Below, piece after piece: positions 6,112 to 9,457 of a stretch of DNA of 9,457 bases. The DNA comes from Aquificales bacterium. GTDB lineage: Bacteria > Aquificota > Aquificia > Aquificales > QOAS01. The notes beneath the pieces are model-generated. The model saw only the letters and a program-made list of their open reading frames with translations, made no database searches and had not been told where the DNA came from. The DNA lies in NCBI GenBank assembly GCA_027035985.1, contig JALVTI010000059.1:1-9457 (forward strand), written 5' to 3'. A program made the translations under genes and the position numbers. Each line of letters starts with the position of its first letter. Within the stretch, counting starts at the first letter, position 1.

Positions 6112-7266
6112 TTAAACCTCCCTCCTCCTAACCCTCTCCGGTTTGGGAAGCTCCTCCTGAAGCTCCTCGAGGAGCTCCCTTATCCTCTTCTCCTTACCGG
6201 TAAGTTTTGCGAGCCAACCGAAGGAGGGAACATCTATGTGAAACCTCACCACGAGGTCACCTTTTCCTCCCCCCCTCAAACGGGGCATTCCCTTTTCTTC
6301 AACCCTTACGGTGTCGTTCTCCTTAGTTCCCTCGGGGATTTTAACTTTCACCCTATCCCCGTCGAGGGTGGGAACCTCCACCTCTCCGCCCAAAACCGCT
6401 TCGGGATAGGTGATATTTACGTCCACGTAGAGGTTGTCTCCCCTCCTTTCGAATATCGGGTGGGGTTCGACCTTTGTTATTATGTAGAGGTCTCCCGGTT
6501 CACCCCCAAACCTCCCCTCGTGTCCCTTACCCTCCACTTTGAGCTTTGTCCCGTTGTCGACACCGGGGGGAATTCTCACCTTCACCTCTTCGTGCTTTAT
6601 AACGAAGCCGGAACCCCCGCACTCGGGACAGGCTTCCGCTATAACCCCCGCTCCCCTACAGGTGGGACAGGTTTCCTCCACGACCATAAAGGGGGTTTGG
6701 TAAACCACCCTACCGCTCCCGCCGCACTGGGGACAGGTGCGCTCGTTCGCCGTTCCCCTGCCCCCGCATTTGGGACAGCGAACCCTCCGGTCGACCGGGA
6801 TAGTTAGCACCGTTCCCTTATAGGCGTCCTCGAGGGATACGGTTACGGTGTGGTAGATATCCTCCCCCCTTTCGGGCTGGCGGTAGGCGCGGCGGCGCGA
6901 CCTCCTCCTTCCGCCGAAGGCGGCTTCCTCGAAAATTCTTTCAAAGATATTTCCACCCAAAATCTCCCTAAAGAGGTCTTCAAACCCGCCGAAGGCGGCG
7001 AATTCCCCCTCCGAGGCGCCTCCCTGGGGAGGGGTGGCGGTCTCAAAGGCGGCGTGTCCGTATCGGTCGTAGAGCTTACGCTTTTCCGGGTCGGAGAGCA
7101 CCTGATAGGCTTCGTTAATCTCCTTAAACTTCTCCTCACACTCCGGTTTCTTGCAGATGTCGGGATGGTATTTCCGTGCCAATTTGCGGTATGCTTTCTT
7201 TATCTCTTCCTGTGTGGCGTTTCTGGGAACTCCCAATATCTCGTAATAGTCCTTTTTGACCGCCAT
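6112..7266 (-). CDS. dnaJ: Chaperone protein DnaJ (Hsp40)
   Basis: Co-chaperone that delivers unfolded proteins to DnaK and stimulates its ATPase; cytoplasmic. The 384-residue protein is a full type I DnaJ. The J domain (about 5-70) has the essential HPD at 34-36. The Gly/Phe region (about 80-120) includes two AAFGG or AFGG copies. The zinc domain has four CxxCxGxG motifs starting at Cys164, Cys178, Cys200 and Cys213. The substrate-binding beta domains (about 223-345) follow, with VRIPPGVDNGTKLKV as landmark, then a charged C-terminus. Two extra cysteines, in DICKKPECEE (36-45), lie in the J-domain loop after HPD. The ATG at 7266 has no clear Shine-Dalgarno sequence, but the protein begins exactly as expected for the family. 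The gene forms an operon with hspR; dnaK and grpE are not in this window, so they are either elsewhere or in a separate unit. Confidence 0.97.
   Translation of the reverse strand: MAVKKDYYEILGVPRNATQEEIKKAYRKLARKYHPDICKKPECEEKFKEINEAYQVLSDPEKRKLYDRYGHAAFETATPPQGGASEGEFAAFGGFEDLFREILGGNIFERIFEEAAFGGRRRSRRRAYRQPERGEDIYHTVTVSLEDAYKGTVLTIPVDRRVRCPKCGGRGTANERTCPQCGGSGRVVYQTPFMVVEETCPTCRGAGVIAEACPECGGSGFVIKHEEVKVRIPPGVDNGTKLKVEGKGHEGRFGGEPGDLYIITKVEPHPIFERRGDNLYVDVNITYPEAVLGGEVEVPTLDGDRVKVKIPEGTKENDTVRVEEKGMPRLRGGGKGDLVVRFHIDVPSFGWLAKLTGKEKRIRELLEELQEELPKPERVRRREV
6161..6176. repeat. 16-bp perfect palindrome inside dnaJ
   Basis: AGCTCCTCGAGGAGCT reads the same on both strands. It encodes part of the Glu/Leu-rich C-terminal stretch of DnaJ (ELLEEL), so repeated GAG/CTC codons can explain it. 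It lies about 50 bases upstream of the hspR start codon on the transcript. Confidence 0.5.
6911..6998. repeat. Two copies of a 13-base inverted repeat in the dnaJ Gly/Phe region
   Basis: CCGCCGAAGGCGG occurs at 6911-6923 and again at 6986-6998. Each copy is a perfect 5-bp stem with a GAA loop. Both encode the same AFGG-type peptide repeat of the Gly/Phe linker, so the DNA repeat follows from the protein repeat plus codon preference. Confidence 0.6.
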
Positions 7267-7272
7267 ATCTAA

Positions 7273-7289
7273 CTATTTAAATTTAATAG
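7273..7289. promoter_or_regulatory. Inverted repeat before dnaJ, candidate operator
   Basis: CTATT (7273-7277) and AATAG (7285-7289) form an inverted repeat with a 7-base AT spacer, just upstream of the dnaJ ATG and at or after the predicted transcription start. MerR-family dimers, including HspR, bind inverted repeats, so this is a possible autoregulatory site. It does not match the actinobacterial HAIR sequence. Confidence 0.25.
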
Positions 7290-7293
7290 GAAT

Positions 7294-7299
7294 ACTATA
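7294..7299 (-). promoter_or_regulatory. Candidate -10 box of the dnaJ-hspR operon
   Basis: TATAGT on the minus strand matches the -10 consensus at five of six positions and lies about 27 bases before the dnaJ ATG. The surrounding 97-base gap is strongly AT-rich. No convincing -35 box is seen at 16-18 bases, so the promoter is either activator-dependent or misidentified. No terminator of the helicase gene is visible in this gap, so read-through from upstream is also possible. Confidence 0.3.
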
Positions 7300-7363
7300 A
7301 AGGTTTTGATAAAAGTAATATAAATTTAGTTCCTGCGAGTGGTGTAGAAAAGGAGAAGAAACC

Positions 7364-9358
7364 TTAAGGGGTATCGTTTCCTTCCAAATCCTCAACGGTT
7401 AGATATTTCCCCTTCTCCCTTATGTAGTCAATAAGTTTTTTATACACCGGATGGGAACTTAAGGTTTTAGCGTCCCCTACAAGGATGAGTTTTCTCTTAG
7501 CCCTCGTAATGGCTACGTTTAACCTCCTCAAATCCTCCAAGAAGCCTATTTCCTCGTCGGGATTGCTCCTCACTAAGGAAATGATGATTACCTCCTTCTC
7601 CCTGCCTTGGAAGCCGTCGACCGTTTTGACCTCCACGTCTGGGATGAGTCCCTTTAAATAATCCTCGTGGTCCTTGTAGGGGGTAATAACCCCTATATCC
7701 TCCGGTCGGATTCCCATCTCTTTTAGTTCCTCGACCAGTTTCTTAACCAGTTTTCCCTCCTCGGGGTTGTATTTGGAGAAGCTCCCCCTACGGGATTTCT
7801 CGGCAAATTTCCCCAAGGTATCTATAAAAACTATAGGTGTATCGTCCAGGGCGGGGTTTTCGCTCCTTTTAGCCGCTATGTCGGAGAGTTTAATGTTTTT
7901 GACACCCTCGTGGGAGATTAAACCACCTCCGTAAAACTTCTCCGAGGGGAATTCCTTTATAAGTTCGTTCATCCTGTATTGGATTCGGAGCATATAGACC
8001 GCTTCGGGGTAGAGTTCGGTAAATCGTTCGAACATGGTGTAGGATAGCGGTTTCGCGTCGGGGTGCAGGACGGTGGGGGGTAACTGTTTGTGGTCTCCCG
8101 CCATTATCACCTTTTTAGCCTTTATAAGCGGTATGAGTGCCGACGGTTCGGTAGCCTGGGAAGCCTCGTCCAAGACCAAAACCCCGAAGGTTCGGTTTTC
8201 CAAAAATTCGCTTCCGGAGGTAGAGTTCGTAGCCAACACCACTTGGGAGTTGGAAAGAACCTTATCCACTATTCGAGTTTCTATTTTCTTTCTCTCCTCT
8301 ATGAGTTTTTTAATCTCCTCCTGAAGTTCGAGCCACTTTGCCATCGACTTTAGTTTGGAGAGCTTTATCCCCCTCGTCTTTCTGTTTTGGCGGGCGAGCT
8401 CCATTATCTGCTTGTCGGAAAGCCCCCTCCTCCACTGGGGTGTCGGCTTTAGGTAGTTGGCTTGTTGCGCCTCTATCTCGTCTATCTTCCTCTCGATTTC
8501 CTTTACCCTTTCGTAGTCGGGGTCGTTTTGGACTTTGTAGTCGAGGGTGTGCTCTATGAGTTCTTTCGAGACCCTCGCCGGGTGCCCTATGCGGACGACA
8601 TCTATACCCCTCTTAATGAGGCGCTCCATCAGGTTGTCGACGGCGGTGTTGCTGTCGGCTGTTGCCAGAACTTGCTCCTTTTTATTCTTAACCAGCTGTT
8701 CGATAACCTCCACGAGGGTGGTCGTCTTTCCCGTTCCCGGGGGTCCGTGTATCAGAAAGAGCGGCTCGCTACCCAAAGCCCTCCTTACCGCCTCTATCTG
8801 GTATTCGTTTAAGTTCCCGTTAAAGGGTTTTATCTCCTCTTCCCTCACCTTTAGGAGGTCTTTACCCTTTCCGAGAATAACCTCCTCGGGGTATTCGGTC
8901 TTTCCCTCCTCGAAGCGGGTCAGGGCGGCGTTCATCCTCTTAAAGGTGATGTCGTTGACAAAGAGGTCGACCCTCCAGTAGCCCCTGGTGAGGTCGGGCG
9001 GCGGGTCGGAGAAGGCTATATCGAGGTATCTCTTACCCTTTTCGTAAACCGTTCCTTCGACTCCCTCTTTGAGGGGATTGGTTCGGCTCACCAAAACCAC
9101 ATCCCCGACCTTTATCTGGTGGTTTTCCGGCATATCGGGGCGACCGAAGCGGTAGACCTTATAACCGCCAACTATCTCCCCTTTGTAGGAGGCTTTCAGT
9201 CCCAGGATTGCCCTTCCCCTCTGCTCCCTCTCTTTACCGGTCAGGAGCTTTATCTCCCTTATGTGGAACTCCTTTTCCGCCTCCCTTTCTAACTCTATGA
9301 GGTTTTTGAAGTATTCGCCATACTCTTTACGGTCTTTGAAAACCTTTTTAAACTCCAT
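7364..9358 (-). CDS. UPF1/IGHMBP2-like superfamily 1 DNA/RNA helicase
   Basis: ATP-dependent nucleic-acid helicase or remodeller of the archaeal and thermophile 'putative DNA helicase' group related to eukaryotic UPF1 and IGHMBP2; the bacterial role is not established. The 664 residues carry all SF1 motifs: Q motif LNEYQ (183-187), Walker A GPPGTGKTTT (205-214), Ia ATADSNTAVDNL (232-243), II VLDEASQATEPS (396-407), III AGDHKQLPP (420-428), IV QYRM (460-463), V TVDGFQGREKEV (579-590) and VI NVAITRAKR (614-622). The N-terminal 180 residues form the beta-barrel domain of this family. A charged, helical 'stalk' insertion spans about 275-365 between Ia and II. It lacks a Cys/His zinc domain and any nuclease domain. 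The start at 9358 agrees with family N-termini, but no good Shine-Dalgarno sequence precedes it and the frame stays open upstream to the window edge. Its neighbours give no functional hint. Confidence 0.9.
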   Translation of the reverse strand: MEFKKVFKDRKEYGEYFKNLIELEREAEKEFHIREIKLLTGKEREQRGRAILGLKASYKGEIVGGYKVYRFGRPDMPENHQIKVGDVVLVSRTNPLKEGVEGTVYEKGKRYLDIAFSDPPPDLTRGYWRVDLFVNDITFKRMNAALTRFEEGKTEYPEEVILGKGKDLLKVREEEIKPFNGNLNEYQIEAVRRALGSEPLFLIHGPPGTGKTTTLVEVIEQLVKNKKEQVLATADSNTAVDNLMERLIKRGIDVVRIGHPARVSKELIEHTLDYKVQNDPDYERVKEIERKIDEIEAQQANYLKPTPQWRRGLSDKQIMELARQNRKTRGIKLSKLKSMAKWLELQEEIKKLIEERKKIETRIVDKVLSNSQVVLATNSTSGSEFLENRTFGVLVLDEASQATEPSALIPLIKAKKVIMAGDHKQLPPTVLHPDAKPLSYTMFERFTELYPEAVYMLRIQYRMNELIKEFPSEKFYGGGLISHEGVKNIKLSDIAAKRSENPALDDTPIVFIDTLGKFAEKSRRGSFSKYNPEEGKLVKKLVEELKEMGIRPEDIGVITPYKDHEDYLKGLIPDVEVKTVDGFQGREKEVIIISLVRSNPDEEIGFLEDLRRLNVAITRAKRKLILVGDAKTLSSHPVYKKLIDYIREKGKYLTVEDLEGNDTP

Positions 9359-9457
9359 CGGAAGGCTAACAAATTGTATTTCCTCAAGGGGGATTTTCTG
9401 ATTTCGGTTACCTCCGGAGGGGTATCTTCGAACCGTTGCCCCCCAAGGGTGTGCGGA
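9359..9457 (-). other. Right-edge segment upstream of the helicase, open in the helicase frame
   Basis: On the minus strand the 99 bases before the helicase ATG hold 33 sense codons in the same frame with no stop and no ATG, GTG or TTG. Two explanations are likely. One is that this is the 3' part of an upstream gene read in another frame, for example the frame ending in TAA at about 9406-9408. The other is that the helicase coding region starts further upstream. GGAGG lies at 9409-9413 but has no start codon at a suitable distance. The segment is too short to assign a gene. Confidence 0.3.

Noticed and set aside
6046..7272. Long open frames on the plus strand opposite dnaJ/hspR (6046-6807 and 6850-7272)
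   Set aside because: Pro/Leu/Gly-rich translations are what GC-rich antisense of dnaJ gives; the real genes on the minus strand have complete motifs.
8073..8981. Cluster of plus-strand open frames opposite the helicase
   Set aside because: They overlap one another and the conserved helicase motifs; their Ser/Leu-rich composition is that of antisense shadows.
9379..9400. Similarity of CCTCAAGGGGG near the right edge to the core of the left-edge repeat
   Set aside because: The match is about 10 bases of low-complexity sequence and the flanks do not align.
1..9457. tRNA, rRNA, insertion sequence, phage or toxin-antitoxin genes
   Set aside because: No cloverleaf, terminal inverted repeat, transposase, integrase or small paired gene was found; nearly all sequence is taken by the seven core genes.

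Overview
This 9.5 kb window carries seven complete protein genes packed with short gaps, two short edge segments and no mobile element. The organism is most likely a thermophilic, autotrophic bacterium of the Aquificota, perhaps Desulfurobacteriaceae-like. That is an inference from Lys/Glu-rich charged proteins, an extended PEP synthase of about 857 residues, a HspR-type repressor behind dnaJ, and an archaeal/Aquificota-style UPF1-like helicase. No rRNA or marker gene is present to settle it.

Layout, left to right. (1) Bases 1-125 lie downstream of ppsA. They hold a compact inverted-repeat structure whose core (31-62) looks like a single CRISPR-type repeat cut off from its array by the window edge; this is tentative. 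(2) ppsA, phosphoenolpyruvate synthase, minus strand. (3) A 186-bp divergent intergenic region with candidate promoters and a perfect 10-base direct repeat at 11-base period. (4) thrB, homoserine kinase, plus strand. (5) A minus-strand pair: mdh (malate dehydrogenase with an NADP-type cofactor loop), whose stop overlaps that of thrB tail to tail, and upstream of it a polyprenyl diphosphate synthase (ispA-like). An intrinsic terminator separates the two. (6) A dnaJ-hspR operon on the minus strand, with a 3-base gap between the genes. (7) A UPF1/IGHMBP2-like superfamily 1 helicase on the minus strand, followed by 99 bases of upstream sequence at the right edge.

How the genes work together. PpsA and malate dehydrogenase both sit at the C3/C4 node of central carbon metabolism. 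In a reductive-TCA autotroph PpsA would make PEP from pyruvate for gluconeogenesis, and Mdh would reduce oxaloacetate to malate. ThrB takes homoserine, which derives from oxaloacetate/aspartate, toward threonine. The IspA-like enzyme makes prenyl diphosphate for quinones and lipids. DnaJ and HspR form a self-contained heat-shock unit, chaperone plus repressor, without dnaK or grpE alongside. The helicase is probably a nucleic-acid remodelling enzyme with no functional link to its neighbours that the sequence shows.

The genes are ordinary core genes and I see no clear novel multi-gene system. The points most worth a second look are the CRISPR-like structure at the left edge, the Pho-box-like tandem repeat before thrB, the shortened C-terminal part of the prenyl synthase, the NADP-type loop of the malate dehydrogenase, and the open frame leading into the helicase.
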